64,000 bases of DNA, from the NCBI RefSeq assembly GCF_026339955.1, contig NZ_JAPEPW010000001.1, positions 2,232,001 through 2,296,000 of the forward strand, in the 5' to 3' direction. The notes below the pieces were generated by a model. The model did not search any database. It saw only the letters and a program-made list of their open reading frames with translations, and had not been told where the DNA came from. Of the stretch, positions 19,076 to 29,842 are shown in pieces. Made by a program: the position numbers and the translations under genes. Source of the stretch: Streptomyces sp. NBC_01549. GTDB taxonomy: Bacteria > Actinomycetota > Actinomycetes > Streptomycetales > Streptomycetaceae. Position 1 is the first letter of the stretch; the number at the start of each line of letters is the position of its first letter.

Positions 19076-19112
19076 GCCCATGCGTGGTTCAGCGGCCCAT
19101 GCGTGGTTCAGC
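19075..19112. repeat. Two adjacent copies of a 19-bp sequence across the nuoN stop codon
   Basis: GGCCCATGCGTGGTTCAGC occurs at 19075-19093 and again at 19094-19112 with no gap. The second copy contains the nuoN stop (19108-19110, read on the minus strand), so the 3' end of the gene has been duplicated. Confidence 0.9.
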
Positions 19113-20757
19113 GAACGAAGACTCCCGCCTGGCTCGCCAGGTCCAGGAAGTACTGCGGGGCCACGCCCAGCACCAGCGTGACCGCCACGCCGAACCCGAT
19201 CGCCGTCATGGTCAGCGGCGAGGGCACGGCGACCGTCGGTCCCTCCGGCCTCGGCTCACTGAAGAACATGAGCACGATCACCCGGATGTAGAAGAACGCC
19301 GCGATCGCCGACGAGATCACACCGACCACGACCAGCGGGCCCGCGCCGCCCTCCGCCGCCGCCTTGAAGACGGCGAACTTCCCGGCGAAGCCGGAGGTCA
19401 GCGGGATGCCCGCGAAGGCCAGCAGGAAGACCGCGAAGACGGCCGCCACCAGCGGTGAGCGGCGTCCGAGGCCCGCCCACTTGGACAGGTGCGTCGCCTC
19501 GCCGCCCGCGTCCCGGACCAGGGTCACGACCGCGAAGGCCCCGATCGTCACGAACGAGTACGCGGCCAGGTAGAAGAGGACCGACGAGACGCCGTCCGGC
19601 GAGGTCGCGATGACGCCCGCGAGGATGAATCCGGCGTGCGCGATGGACGAGTACGCCAGGAGCCGCTTGATGTCGGTCTGGGTGATCGCGACGATCGCAC
19701 CGCCCAGCATGGTGACGATCGCGACGGCCCACATGACCGGTCGCCAGTCCCAGCGCAGGCCCGGCAGGACAACGTACAGCAGCCGCAGCAGCGCCCCGAA
19801 GGCCGCCACCTTCGTCGCCGCGGCCATGAAGCCGGTGACCGGTGTCGGCGCGCCCTGGTAGACGTCCGGGGTCCACATGTGGAAGGGCACCGCGCCGACC
19901 TTGAAGAGCAGGCCCATGACGACCATCGCGGCGCCGATGAGCAGCAGCACGTCGTTGCCCATGGTACCGGCGAGCGCCAGGTCGACGTTCGGGATCGTGC
20001 CGTCCACGACCTGCGCGATCGTCGCGTACGACACGGAGCCCGCGTAGCCGTAGAGCAGAGCGATGCCGAAGAGGGTGAACGCGGAGGCGAAGGCTCCGAG
20101 CAGGAAGTACTTGACCGCGGCCTCCTGCGACATGAGCCGCTTGCGGCGGGCCACGGCGCACAGCAGGTACAGGGGCAGCGAGAAGACTTCCAGCGCGATG
20201 AACAGGGTCAACAGGTCGTTGGCCGACGGGAAGACCAGCATGCCGCCGATCGCGAAGAGCAGCAGCGGGAACACCTCGGTGGTGGTGAACCCGGCCTTCA
20301 CCGCGGCCTTCTCGCTCTCGCTGCCGGGCACGGAGGCGGCCTGCGCGGCGAACGAGTCGACGCGGTTGCCGTGTGCCTCCGGGTCGAGCCGCCGCTCGGC
20401 AAAGGTGAAGACGCCGAGGATGCCCACCAGCAGGATCGTGCCCTGCAGGAACAGGGACGGTCCGTCGACGGCGATCGCGCCCATGGCCGCGATGTGCGCC
20501 TTCGTGGTGCCGTATCCGCCCGCCGCCAGTGCGACCACCGCGGCGAAGGCGGCGGCGAGCGCGACGACGGACAGGAACACCTGCGTGTAGTAGCGGGACC
20601 TGCGCGGCACGAAGGCCTCGACGAGCACTCCTACGAGCGCCGCCCCGATGACGATCAGGGTGGGCGACAATTGCCCGTATTCGATCTTCGGCGCGTTGAT
20701 CTTGGAGATCGGTTCGGCCGCGGTTGTCCACAGGCTGTGGACGGCTGCTGTACTCAC
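19108..20757 (-). CDS. nuoN: NADH-quinone oxidoreductase subunit N
   Basis: 549 aa, antiporter-like proton-pumping subunit of complex I, about 14 membrane segments. Recognisable are [13 protein letters not shown]-type loops, the [23 protein letters not shown] region (broken helix with Lys and Asp), and [12 protein letters not shown]. It starts with an ATG overlapping the nuoM stop by 4 nt and is the last of the fourteen nuo genes. A TTGTCCACA sequence (20724-20732) falls within its first codons. Confidence 0.96.
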   Translation of the reverse strand: [549 protein letters not shown]

Positions 20758-22325
20758 TTGGCCGCCTCCACCTCGGGCTTGGGGTCCGTCTTATGGACGT
20801 CGGACATGGTCTGCTGGACCGCCGGGTTGACGATGTCGGTGACCGGCTTCGGATAGACGCCCAGGAAGATCAGCAGGGCGATCAGCGGGGCGACCACCAG
20901 GAGCTCACGCACCCTGAGGTCGGGCATCTCGGCGACCTCCGCCTTCACCGGGCCCGTCATCGTCCGCTGGTAGAGGACGAGCGTGTAGAGCGCGGCGAGG
21001 ACGATGCCGAAGGTGGCGACGATGCCGACGGCCGGGTAGCGCTCGAACGCGCCCACCAGGACCAGGAATTCACTCACGAAGGGCGCGAGCCCGGGGAGCG
21101 AGAGGGTCGCCAGGCCGCCGATCAGGAAGGTGCCTGCGAGCACCGGAGCGACCTTCTGCACCCCTCCGTAGTCGGCGATCAGACGCGAGCCGCGCCGCGA
21201 GATCAGGAAGCCCGCCACCAGCATCAGGGCGGCGGTCGAGATCCCGTGGTTGACCATGTAGAGCGTCGCGCCCGACTGGCCCTGGCTGGTCATCGCGAAG
21301 ATGCCCAGGATGATGAACCCGAAGTGCGAGATCGACGCGTACGCCACCAGCCGTTTGATGTCCCGCTGGCCGACCGCGAGCAGCGCCCCGTAGATGATGC
21401 TGATGAGGGCGAGGACGAGGATGACCGGCGTCGCCCACTTGCTCGCCTCCGGGAAGAGCTGGAGGCAGAAGCGGAGCATCGCGAAGGTGCCGACCTTGTC
21501 GACGACCGCCGTGATCAGGACCGCGACCGGGGCTGTGGCCTCGCCCATGGCGTTGGGCAGCCAGGTGTGCAGCGGCCACAGGGGCGCCTTCACCGCGAAC
21601 GCGAAGAAGAAGCCGAGGAACAGCCACCGCTCCGTGTTGGTCGCCATGTGCAGCGAGCCGTTGGCGCGGGCCTGCACGATCTCCTGGAGCGAGAAGTTCC
21701 CGGCCACTACGTAGAGACCGATGACGGCGGCCAGCATGATCAGGCCGCCGACCAGGTTGTAGAGGAGGAACTTCACCGCGGCGTAGGAGCGTTGGGTCGC
21801 CGCCGCCTTGTCGCCGTGTTCGTGGGCGCGGTCCCCGAAGCCGCCGATGAGGAAGTACATCGGGATCAGCATGGCTTCGAAGAAGATGTAGAAGAGGAAG
21901 ACGTCGGTGGCCTCGAAGGAGATGATCACCATCGCCTCGACGGCCAGGATCAGGCCGAAGAAGCCCTGAGTCGGCCGCCAGCGCCTGCTTCCTGTCTCGT
22001 GCGGGTCGGCGTCGTGCCAGCCCGCCAGGATCACGAACGGCATCAGCAGCGCGGTCAGCGCGACGAGCGCCACCCCGATGCCGTCCACGCCCAGCTCGTA
22101 CCGCACCCCGAACTCCTTGATCCAGGCGTGGGATTCGGTGAGCTGGTAGCGGTCGCCGCCGGGGTCGAACCGCACGAGCACGATCGCGGCCAGGACCAGC
22201 GTGGCGAGCGAGACGAGCAGCGCCAGCCACTTGGCGGCGACGCGTTGCGCGGCCGGCACGGCGGCCGTGGCGATCGCCCCGACCGCCGGGAGCGCCGCCG
22301 TCGCTGTCAGCAGAGGAAAGGACAT
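20754..22325 (-). CDS. nuoM: NADH-quinone oxidoreductase subunit M
   Basis: 523 aa, second antiporter-like membrane subunit. It has LPLLTATAALPAVGA at the N-terminus, FIFFEAMLIPMYFLIGG with the conserved glutamate, KAPLWPLHTWLPNAMGEATAP (proton-channel lysine and histidine) and SISHFGFIILG. It lies 5 nt downstream of nuoL. The cytoplasmic loop RAHEHGDKAAATQRS is the usual NuoM-type insertion. Confidence 0.97.
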   Translation of the reverse strand: MSFPLLTATAALPAVGAIATAAVPAAQRVAAKWLALLVSLATLVLAAIVLVRFDPGGDRYQLTESHAWIKEFGVRYELGVDGIGVALVALTALLMPFVILAGWHDADPHETGSRRWRPTQGFFGLILAVEAMVIISFEATDVFLFYIFFEAMLIPMYFLIGGFGDRAHEHGDKAAATQRSYAAVKFLLYNLVGGLIMLAAVIGLYVVAGNFSLQEIVQARANGSLHMATNTERWLFLGFFFAFAVKAPLWPLHTWLPNAMGEATAPVAVLITAVVDKVGTFAMLRFCLQLFPEASKWATPVILVLALISIIYGALLAVGQRDIKRLVAYASISHFGFIILGIFAMTSQGQSGATLYMVNHGISTAALMLVAGFLISRRGSRLIADYGGVQKVAPVLAGTFLIGGLATLSLPGLAPFVSEFLVLVGAFERYPAVGIVATFGIVLAALYTLVLYQRTMTGPVKAEVAEMPDLRVRELLVVAPLIALLIFLGVYPKPVTDIVNPAVQQTMSDVHKTDPKPEVEAAK

Positions 22326-22330
22326 CGGTA

Positions 22331-24244
22331 TCAGACCGCCCTCATCAGCAGGGTCGCGGCGACGAGGATGGCCGCACCGCCGAACATCGAGACCGCGTAA
22401 CTGCGCGCATAGCCGTTCTGCAGCTTGCGCAGGCGCCCGGAGAGGCCGCCCATGGAGGCCGCGGTGCCGTTGACGACCCCGTCGACCAGGGTGTGGTCGA
22501 CGTACACCAGGGAGCGGGTGAGGTGCTCCCCGCCGCGCACCAGCACGACGTGGTTGAAGTCGTCCTGGAGCAGGTCGCGCCGGGCGGCCCGGGTCAGCAG
22601 GGAGCCGCGCGGGGCGACGACCGGGACGGGGCTGCGCCCGTACTGGGCGTACGCGATGCCGGCGCCGACGACGAGCAGCGCCATGGTGGCCAGCGTGACC
22701 GTGAGGGCGCTGACGGGCGAGTTGCCCTCCGAGTGCCCGGTGACCGGCTCCAGCCAGTTGAGGAAGCGGTCGCCGATGCTGAAGAAACCGCCCGCGAAGA
22801 CCGATCCGAAGGCCAGCACGATCATGGGGATCGTCATGGACCTAGGGGACTCGTGCGGGTGCGGCTCATGGCCTTCGGCATCCGGCTGCCAGCGCTTCTC
22901 CCCGAAGAAGGTCATGATCATCACGCGGGTCATGTAGTACGCCGTGATGGCCGCGCCCAGCAGGGCCGCACCGCCGAGGATCCAGCCCTCGGTGCCGCCC
23001 TTGGCGAAGGCCGCCTCGATGATCTTGTCCTTGGAGAAGAAGCCGGACAGGCCCGGGAAGCCGATGATGGCGAGGTAGCCGAGGCCGAAGGTGACGAAGG
23101 TGATCGGCATGTACGTGCGGAGGCCGCCGTACTTGCGCATGTCGACCTCGTCGTTCATGCCGTGCATGACCGAGCCGGCGCCGAGGAACAGTCCGGCCTT
23201 GAAGAAGCCGTGCGTCACCAGGTGCATGATCGCGAAGACGTAGCCGATGGGGCCGAGACCCGCGGCCAGCACCATGTAGCCGATCTGCGACATCGTCGAT
23301 CCGGCGAGCGCCTTCTTGATGTCGTCCTTCGCGCAACCGACGATCGCACCGAACAGGAGCGTGACGGCACCGACCACGGTGACGACGAGCTGGGCGTCGG
23401 GCGCGGCGTTGAAGATCGCGGCGGAGCGGACGATGAGGTAGACACCCGCGGTCACCATGGTCGCGGCGTGGATGAGGGCCGAGACCGGGGTCGGGCCCTC
23501 CATCGCGTCCCCGAGCCAGGACTGCAGCGGCACCTGGGCGGACTTGCCGCAGGCGGCGAGCAGCAGCATCAGGGCGACGGCGGTGACCTTGCCCTCGGTC
23601 GCGCCGCCGACGAGCCCCGGGTGCCCCTCGGTGCCGAGCACCGGCCCGAAGGCGAAGGACCCGAAGGTGGTGAACATCAGCATGATGGCGATCGACAGGC
23701 CCATGTCGCCGACGCGGTTGACCAGGAAGGCCTTCTTCGCGGCGGTGGCGGCACTGGGCTTGTGCTGCCAGAAGCCGATCAGCAGGTACGAGGCGAGGCC
23801 GACGCCCTCCCAGCCGACGTACAGCAGCAGGTAGTTGTCGGCGAGGACGAGCAGCAGCATCGCCGCGAGGAACAGGTTCAGATAGCCGAAGAAGCGGCGG
23901 CGCCGCTCGTCGTGCTCCATGTACCCGATCGAGTACAGGTGGATCAGCGAGCCGACGCCGGTGATCAGCAGGACGAACGTCATCGACAGCTGGTCGAGCT
24001 GGAAGGAGACGTCCGCCTGGAAGCCCTCGACGGGGATCCAGCTGAACAGGTACTGGCTCATGGCCCGGTGGTCCGCGCTCTTGCCCAGCATGTCGGCGAA
24101 GAGGATCGCGCCGATCACGAAGGACGTGGCCGCGAGCGCCGTGCCGATCCAGTGGCCGACGGCATCGAGCCGCCGGCCGCCGCACAGCAGTACGGCCGCT
24201 CCGAGCAGAGGCGCCGCTACCAGCAGCGCAATCAGGTTCTCCAC
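22331..24244 (-). CDS. nuoL: NADH-quinone oxidoreductase subunit L
   Basis: 637 aa, the largest antiporter-like subunit, with the long lateral helix at its C-terminus. Conserved features: [57 protein letters not shown], the [12 protein letters not shown] segment (proton-path His) and the GGLRTYMP and [13 protein letters not shown] loops. A His/Pro-rich loop ([11 protein letters not shown]) precedes the final helices. It probably drives the fourth proton channel. It is 14 nt downstream of nuoK. Confidence 0.97.
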   Translation of the reverse strand: MENLIALLVAAPLLGAAVLLCGGRRLDAVGHWIGTALAATSFVIGAILFADMLGKSADHRAMSQYLFSWIPVEGFQADVSFQLDQLSMTFVLLITGVGSLIHLYSIGYMEHDERRRRFFGYLNLFLAAMLLLVLADNYLLLYVGWEGVGLASYLLIGFWQHKPSAATAAKKAFLVNRVGDMGLSIAIMLMFTTFGSFAFGPVLGTEGHPGLVGGATEGKVTAVALMLLLAACGKSAQVPLQSWLGDAMEGPTPVSALIHAATMVTAGVYLIVRSAAIFNAAPDAQLVVTVVGAVTLLFGAIVGCAKDDIKKALAGSTMSQIGYMVLAAGLGPIGYVFAIMHLVTHGFFKAGLFLGAGSVMHGMNDEVDMRKYGGLRTYMPITFVTFGLGYLAIIGFPGLSGFFSKDKIIEAAFAKGGTEGWILGGAALLGAAITAYYMTRVMIMTFFGEKRWQPDAEGHEPHPHESPRSMTIPMIVLAFGSVFAGGFFSIGDRFLNWLEPVTGHSEGNSPVSALTVTLATMALLVVGAGIAYAQYGRSPVPVVAPRGSLLTRAARRDLLQDDFNHVVLVRGGEHLTRSLVYVDHTLVDGVVNGTAASMGGLSGRLRKLQNGYARSYAVSMFGGAAILVAATLLMRAV

Positions 24245-24258
24245 GATTCAGCGACCCC

Positions 24259-24558
24259 TTACAGCTTCATCAGGCTGGCGTCGTCGACCGAGGCCGAGTG
24301 GCGAGAACGGAAGAGCGACACGATGATCGCGAGCCCGACCACGACCTCCGCGGCGGCGACGACCATCGTGAAGAAGGCGATGATCTGGCCGTCGAGGTTG
24401 CCGTGCATGCGGGAGAAGACGACGAACGCGAGGTTGCAGGCGTTGAGCATGAGCTCGACGCACATGAACACCACGATCGCGTTGCGCCTGATCAGCACGC
24501 CGGTGGCGCCGATCGTGAACAACAGGGCGGCGAGATAGAGGTAGTTGACCGGGTTCAC
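24259..24558 (-). CDS. nuoK: NADH-quinone oxidoreductase subunit K
   Basis: 99 aa, three transmembrane helices. The invariant glutamate in [12 protein letters not shown] and a second in the [15 protein letters not shown] helix, both needed for proton translocation, are present. Start overlaps the nuoJ stop by 4 nt. Confidence 0.97.
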   Translation of the reverse strand: MNPVNYLYLAALLFTIGATGVLIRRNAIVVFMCVELMLNACNLAFVVFSRMHGNLDGQIIAFFTMVVAAAEVVVGLAIIVSLFRSRHSASVDDASLMKL

Positions 24559-25373
24559 TTGGACGCCTCCTCCGTCTTCGTGCGCTCCAGGCGTTCTTCG
24601 GCCCGCTGCTCCAGCGCCTTCAGATCGCTCAGCGCCTCCGTGGACACGTCACGGATCTGGCCGCGGTCCCGCAGCGTCTTGCTGACCGTCAGCTCGGACG
24701 GGGTGCCGTCCGGGAGGAGGCCCGCGATGTCCACCGCGTTGTGCCGGGCGTAGACACCGGGGGCCGGCAGCGGTGGTACGTGCTTGCCTTCCCGTACGCG
24801 CTGCTCGGACAGCTCGCGCTGGGTCTTGGCGCGCTCGGTGCGCTCGCGGTGCGTGAGCACCATGGCGCCGACGGCGGCCGTGATGAGCAGGGCGCCGGTG
24901 ATTTCGAAGGCGAACACGTACTTCGTGAAGATGAGGGCGGCGAGGCCCTCCACGTTCCCGTTGGCGTTGGCCTTGCTCAGGCCGTTGAAGTCCTTCAGGG
25001 ACGCGTTGCCGATGCCCGCCATGAGCAGGACGCCGAAGCCGAGTCCGCACAGCAGGGCCAGCCAGCGCTGCCCCTTGATGGTCTCCTTCAGGGAGTCCGC
25101 CGCGGTGACACCGACGAGCATGACCACGAAGAGGAACAGCATCATGATCGCGCCGGTGTAGACGACGATCTGCACGACGCCCAGGAAGTAGGCGCCGTTG
25201 GCAAGGTAGAACACCGCCAGAATGATCATGGTCCCGGCGAGACAGAGCGCGCTGTGCACGGCCTTCTTCATGAAGACGGTGCACAGGGCGCCGATCACGG
25301 CGACCGTGCCGAGGACCCAGAACTGGAAGGCCTCTCCGGTGGAGGTGGAGTAGGCGGCGAGCTGCGCGCTCAT
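24555..25373 (-). CDS. nuoJ: NADH-quinone oxidoreductase subunit J
   Basis: 272 aa from the ATG at 25373, overlapping the nuoI stop by 4 nt. Five membrane helices occupy the first about 175 residues, with [21 protein letters not shown] and the pi-bulge helix [19 protein letters not shown] conserved. The remaining about 95 residues form a charged cytoplasmic tail ([15 protein letters not shown] ... [20 protein letters not shown]) absent from E. coli NuoJ but usual in actinobacteria. Confidence 0.95.
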   Translation of the reverse strand: MSAQLAAYSTSTGEAFQFWVLGTVAVIGALCTVFMKKAVHSALCLAGTMIILAVFYLANGAYFLGVVQIVVYTGAIMMLFLFVVMLVGVTAADSLKETIKGQRWLALLCGLGFGVLLMAGIGNASLKDFNGLSKANANGNVEGLAALIFTKYVFAFEITGALLITAAVGAMVLTHRERTERAKTQRELSEQRVREGKHVPPLPAPGVYARHNAVDIAGLLPDGTPSELTVSKTLRDRGQIRDVSTEALSDLKALEQRAEERLERTKTEEASK

Positions 25374-25972
25374 GCCCCCACCCCCTCTTCCGTGGGCTTC
25401 TCGCCCTTGGAGACGGCGACCTGGCGCTCGGTGCCGGGCGCCGCCTCGGTCACCAGACCCCGGTAGTAGTCCTGCTCGTCCGTGCCGGGGAAGATCGAGT
25501 GCGGTGTGTCGACCATGCCCTCCTCGAGCCCGGCGAGCAGCTGCTCCTTGGTGTAGATGAGGTTGGCGCGGCTGGAGTCGGCGAGCTCGAACTCGTTCGT
25601 CATCGTGAGCGCGCGGGTGGGGCACGCCTCGATGCACAGGCCGCACAGGATGCAGCGGGCGTAGTTGATCTGGTAGACGCGGCCGTACCGCTCGCCCGGC
25701 GAGTAGCGCTCCTCGTCGGTGTTGTCCGCGCCCTCCACATAGATGGCGTCCGCGGGGCAGGCCCAGGCGCACAGCTCGCAGCCGATGCACTTCTCCAGAC
25801 CGTCCGGGTGACGGTTGAGCTGGTGCCGGCCGTGGAACCGCGGGGCGGTGGTCTTCTGCTGCTCCGGGTACTGCTCCGTCAGGCGCTTCTTGAACATGGC
25901 CTTGAAGGTCACGCCGAAGCCGGCGACGGGGTTCTGGAAACCGGGCTTGGTCTCCTTCGGCTCCTCAGCCAT
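25370..25972 (-). CDS. nuoI: NADH-quinone oxidoreductase subunit I
   Basis: 200 aa from the ATG at 25972, chosen for the strong AGGAGG 7-8 nt upstream; an upstream ATG would overlap nuoH by 80 nt. Two complete 4Fe-4S motifs: C62-C65-C68-C72 and C107-C110-C113-C117. This ferredoxin-like subunit passes electrons through clusters N6a and N6b toward NuoB. The C-terminal about 50 residues (after [20 protein letters not shown]) are a lineage extension. Overlaps the nuoH stop by 8 nt. Confidence 0.96.
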   Translation of the reverse strand: MAEEPKETKPGFQNPVAGFGVTFKAMFKKRLTEQYPEQQKTTAPRFHGRHQLNRHPDGLEKCIGCELCAWACPADAIYVEGADNTDEERYSPGERYGRVYQINYARCILCGLCIEACPTRALTMTNEFELADSSRANLIYTKEQLLAGLEEGMVDTPHSIFPGTDEQDYYRGLVTEAAPGTERQVAVSKGEKPTEEGVGA

Positions 25973-27341
25973 CGGACCCCTCCTTTCCGTCACGAGATCC
26001 GCCATTCGATCCGTCACTCGCAGTATCCGACCCGCCACTGACAATCAACTCGGGCTCGCGGCGCGGGCGGCGCCGCGGCACGGGTGGCAGCTCCTGTCCC
26101 GGCAGCGGCGGCACCGGGAATCCACCGGCCATCGGGTCGAAGGCGGCGGGCTCGGCGGGCCCTTCCTGGGCCCCCTGCTTGTCACGGAAGATGTCCGCGG
26201 CGAACGAGAGCAGCAGCAGGACGAGGACACCGCCACCGACGTACAGGGCGATGTCGGCGAAGTCGTAGTTCTCGTTCTTGAGGGTCCGTACGGTCGCGAC
26301 GAGCATCAGCCAGACCACGGAGACCGGGATGAGGACCTTCCAGCCGAGCTTCATCAGCTGGTCGTAGCGGACGCGCGGCAGCGTGCCGCGCAGCCAGATG
26401 AAGAAGAACAGCAGCAGCTGCACCTTCACCACGAACCAGAGCATCGGCCACCAGCCGTGGTTGGCCCCCTCCCAGAAGGTGCTGATGGGCCACGGGGCCC
26501 GCCAGCCGCCCAGGAAGAGCGTGGTCGACACGGCCGAGACCGTCACCATGTTCACGTACTCGGCGAGCATGAACAGCGCGAACTTGATCGACGAGTACTC
26601 GGTGTTGAAGCCGCCGACGAGGTCGCCCTCGGACTCCGGCATGTCGAAGGGGGCGCGGTTGGTCTCGCCGACCATCGTGATGATGTAGATCACGAACGAG
26701 ACCGGCAGCAGGATGATGTACCAGCGGTCGTGCTGCTGCTCGACGATCGTCGAGGTCGACATCGACCCGGAGTAGAGGAACACCGAGGCGAAAGCGGCGC
26801 CCATGGCGATCTCGTACGAGATCATCTGCGCGCAGGACCGCAGACCGCCCAGCAGCGGGTAGGTGGATCCAGAACTCCAACCCGCGAGCACGATCCCGTA
26901 GATGCCCACCGAGGCGACCGCGAGGATGTAGAGCATCGCGATCGGCAGGTCCGTGAGCTGCATCGTGGTGCGGTGGCCGAAGATCGAGATCTCGTTGTCG
27001 GCCGGGCCGAAGGGGATCACCGCGATCGCCATGAAGGCCGGGATGGCCGCGACGATCGGCGCGAGGACGTAGACCACCTTGTCCGCGCGTTTGACGATGA
27101 CGTCTTCCTTGAGCATCAGCTTCACGCCGTCGGCGAGCGACTGGAGCATGCCCCAGGGGCCGTGCCGGTTGGGTCCGATGCGCAGCTGCATCCAGGCGAC
27201 GACCTTGCGCTCCCACACGATCGAGAACAGCACGGTGATCATCAGGAAGGCGAAGCAGAAGACCGCCTTGACGACGACCAGCCACCAGGGGTCGCGGCCG
27301 AACATGGAGAGGTCTTCAGTGGCGAGGTACAGACTGCTCAT
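25965..27341 (-). CDS. nuoH: NADH-quinone oxidoreductase subunit H
   Basis: 458 aa, eight-helix membrane subunit that lines the quinone chamber. Conserved loops: [41 protein letters not shown] (the E-rich loop at the quinone site) and [17 protein letters not shown]. The C-terminal about 80 residues (Pro/Arg-rich, then [21 protein letters not shown]) are an extra cytoplasmic tail of low complexity. Start overlaps the nuoG stop by 4 nt. Confidence 0.96.
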   Translation of the reverse strand: MSSLYLATEDLSMFGRDPWWLVVVKAVFCFAFLMITVLFSIVWERKVVAWMQLRIGPNRHGPWGMLQSLADGVKLMLKEDVIVKRADKVVYVLAPIVAAIPAFMAIAVIPFGPADNEISIFGHRTTMQLTDLPIAMLYILAVASVGIYGIVLAGWSSGSTYPLLGGLRSCAQMISYEIAMGAAFASVFLYSGSMSTSTIVEQQHDRWYIILLPVSFVIYIITMVGETNRAPFDMPESEGDLVGGFNTEYSSIKFALFMLAEYVNMVTVSAVSTTLFLGGWRAPWPISTFWEGANHGWWPMLWFVVKVQLLLFFFIWLRGTLPRVRYDQLMKLGWKVLIPVSVVWLMLVATVRTLKNENYDFADIALYVGGGVLVLLLLSFAADIFRDKQGAQEGPAEPAAFDPMAGGFPVPPLPGQELPPVPRRRPRREPELIVSGGSDTASDGSNGGSRDGKEGSDG

Positions 27342-29842
27342 GCCTCCACCTCCTTGGGGGCCTCGTCGACGAGCGTCGCCGGGCCGATGCGGACGAGTGC
27401 GCCGGGCAGCGCCCCCGTGTCGGAGGCGACGCCTCCTCCGGTGGAGTTCAGCGGGAGCCAGACCACGCGGTCGGGCATCTCGGTGATCTGCAGCGGGAGT
27501 TCGATGGTTCCGGCGCTGCCGGTGACCGCGAGGAGGTCACCTTCCTTGACGCCCGCCTCGGCGGCCGTGGCCGCCGACACACGCGCGCGTGCCGCGTGCC
27601 GGGTCCCGGCGAGCGCGTCGTCCCCCTCCTGGAGGCGGCCCCGGTCGAGCAGCAGCCGGTGGCCCGCGAGCACGGCCTCTCCCGCGGCGGGACGCGGCAG
27701 CGATGCCGCGATCTCCACGGGTCCGGTGGCCCGCAGGCCGCTCCAGGGCCCGAGCTGGTCCAGCTCCCCGCGCGTGGTGCGCAGATCCGGCAGACCCAGG
27801 TGTACATCCATGGCGTCGGCCAGCATCTGCAGGACGCGCGCGTCGGTGGGTGCCAGGCGGCGAGTCATCTGGTCGGGCTTGAGCGCGGCCTCGAAGAAGC
27901 GGACCCTGCCTTCCCAGTTCAGGAAGGTGCCCGCCTTCTCGGCGACCGCGGCCACCGGGAGGACGACATCCGCGTACTCGGTGACCTCACCGGGCCGCTG
28001 TTCGAGCGACACCAGGAAGTCGACCTCGGAAAGGGCCGCACGCGCGCGTGCCGGGTCGGGAAGGTCGGCGACCTCCACCCCCGCCACCACCAGGGCCAGC
28101 AACTCCCCACCAACGGCGGCCTCGACGATCTGGCCGGTGTCGCGCCCGTAGCGGTGCGGGAGCTGGGAGACGCCCCAGACGGCGGCGACCTCCTCCCGCG
28201 CGCGCGGGTCGGTGGCCGGACGCCCGCCCGGCAGCAGCGACGGCAGCGCGCCCGCCTCGATCGCGCCGCGCTCCCCGGCCCGGCGCGGGATCCACACCAG
28301 CGTGGCGCCCGTCGCGGCCGCGGCCCGTACGGCGGCGGTGAGCCCGCCCGCCACGCCCGCGAGCCGCTCGCCGACGACGATCACCGCGCCCTCGGTGCGC
28401 AGCGCCTCGGCGGCCTTGGCACCGTCGCCCTCCACGCCGACGCCGCTCGCGAGGGCGTCCAGCCACTCGGTCTCGGTACCGGGCGCGGCGGGCAGCAGCG
28501 TGCCGCCCGCCTTCTCCAGGCCGCGTGTCGCGTACGTGGCGAGCGAGAAGGTCTTCTGCCCGTGCCCGCGCCACGCTTTGCGCAGCCGCAGGAAGACGCC
28601 GGGCGCCTCCTCCTCGGACTCGAAGCCGACGAGGAGGACGGCGGGCGCCTTCTCCAAAGAGGTGTACGTGACGCCCGTACCGTCGAGGTCCCGTCCGCGA
28701 CCGGCGATCCGGGACGCCAGGAAGTCGGCCTCCTCGGCGCTGTGCACGCGCGCGCGGAAGTCGATGTCGTTCGTGTCGAGGGCCACGCGCGCGAACTTGC
28801 TGTAGGCGTAGGCGTCCTCGACGGTGAGGCGGCCGCCGGTCAAAACGCCGGTCCGGCCGCGGGCCACCGAAAGGCCCCGGGCCGCCGCCTCCAGGGCCTC
28901 GGGCCAGGAAGCCGGCTCCAGTTCACCCGACTCACCCCGTACGAGGGGTGTGTCGAGCCGGTCCCGCTGCTGCGCGTACCGGAACCCGAACCGCCCCTTG
29001 TCGCAGAGCCACTCCTCGTTGACCTCGGGGTCGGGGGAAGCCATCCGCCGCATCACCTTGCCGCGGCGGTGGTCGGTGCGGGTCGCGCAGCCGCCCGCGC
29101 AGTGCTCGCACACCGAGTGCGAGGAGACGAGGTCGAAAGGTCGCGAGCGGAAGCGATACGCCGCCGAGGTCAGCGCGCCGACCGGGCAGATCTGGATGGT
29201 GTTCCCGGAGAAGTACGACTCGAACGGGTCGCCCTCGCCGGTGCCGACCTGCTGGAGCGCGCCCCGCTCGATCAGCTCGATCATCGGGTCGCCCGCGATC
29301 TGGTTGGAGAAGCGGGTGCAGCGGGCGCACAGCACGCACCGCTCCCGGTCGAGCAGCACCTGCGTGGAGATCGGGACCGGCTTCTCGTAGGTCCGCTTCT
29401 TGCCCTCGAAGCGGGATTCGGCGTTGCCGTGCGACATCGCCTGGTTCTGCAGCGGGCACTCGCCGCCCTTGTCGCAGACCGGGCAGTCCAGCGGGTGGTT
29501 GATGAGCAGCAGCTCCATCACACCGTGCTGGGCCTTTTCGGCGACGGGCGAGGTGAGGTGAGTCTTCACCACCATTCCGTCCGTACACGTGATCGTGCAG
29601 GACGCCATGGGCTTGCGCTGGCCTTCGACCTCGACGATGCACTGGCGGCAGGCGCCGACCGGGTCGAGCAGCGGATGGTCGCAGAAGCGGGGGATCTCGA
29701 TGCCGAGCTGTTCGGCGGCCCGGATGACCAGGGTGCCCTTGGGCACGCTGATCTCGGCTCCGTCGATCGTCAGCGAGACGAGATCCTCCGGCGGAACCGC
29801 CGCCTCTCCCCCTCCCGAGGGAGCGCTGGTGGTCACCGTCAT
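27338..29842 (-). CDS. nuoG: NADH-quinone oxidoreductase subunit G
   Basis: 834 aa from the ATG at 29842, which overlaps the nuoF stop (ATGA). The N-terminus has a 2Fe-2S ferredoxin (C54, C65, C68, C82) and a His/Cys cluster ([14 protein letters not shown]) for N5. Then come C-x2-C-x2-C motifs ([14 protein letters not shown]) and a CPVGAL site, followed by CEHCAGGC with its downstream CDKG cysteine, the MGD-type N7 cluster site. The rest is a molybdopterin-oxidoreductase-like fold without obvious cofactor function, as in other NuoG. It carries electrons from NuoE/F to NuoI. Confidence 0.96.
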   Translation of the reverse strand: MTVTTSAPSGGGEAAVPPEDLVSLTIDGAEISVPKGTLVIRAAEQLGIEIPRFCDHPLLDPVGACRQCIVEVEGQRKPMASCTITCTDGMVVKTHLTSPVAEKAQHGVMELLLINHPLDCPVCDKGGECPLQNQAMSHGNAESRFEGKKRTYEKPVPISTQVLLDRERCVLCARCTRFSNQIAGDPMIELIERGALQQVGTGEGDPFESYFSGNTIQICPVGALTSAAYRFRSRPFDLVSSHSVCEHCAGGCATRTDHRRGKVMRRMASPDPEVNEEWLCDKGRFGFRYAQQRDRLDTPLVRGESGELEPASWPEALEAAARGLSVARGRTGVLTGGRLTVEDAYAYSKFARVALDTNDIDFRARVHSAEEADFLASRIAGRGRDLDGTGVTYTSLEKAPAVLLVGFESEEEAPGVFLRLRKAWRGHGQKTFSLATYATRGLEKAGGTLLPAAPGTETEWLDALASGVGVEGDGAKAAEALRTEGAVIVVGERLAGVAGGLTAAVRAAAATGATLVWIPRRAGERGAIEAGALPSLLPGGRPATDPRAREEVAAVWGVSQLPHRYGRDTGQIVEAAVGGELLALVVAGVEVADLPDPARARAALSEVDFLVSLEQRPGEVTEYADVVLPVAAVAEKAGTFLNWEGRVRFFEAALKPDQMTRRLAPTDARVLQMLADAMDVHLGLPDLRTTRGELDQLGPWSGLRATGPVEIAASLPRPAAGEAVLAGHRLLLDRGRLQEGDDALAGTRHAARARVSAATAAEAGVKEGDLLAVTGSAGTIELPLQITEMPDRVVWLPLNSTGGGVASDTGALPGALVRIGPATLVDEAPKEVEA

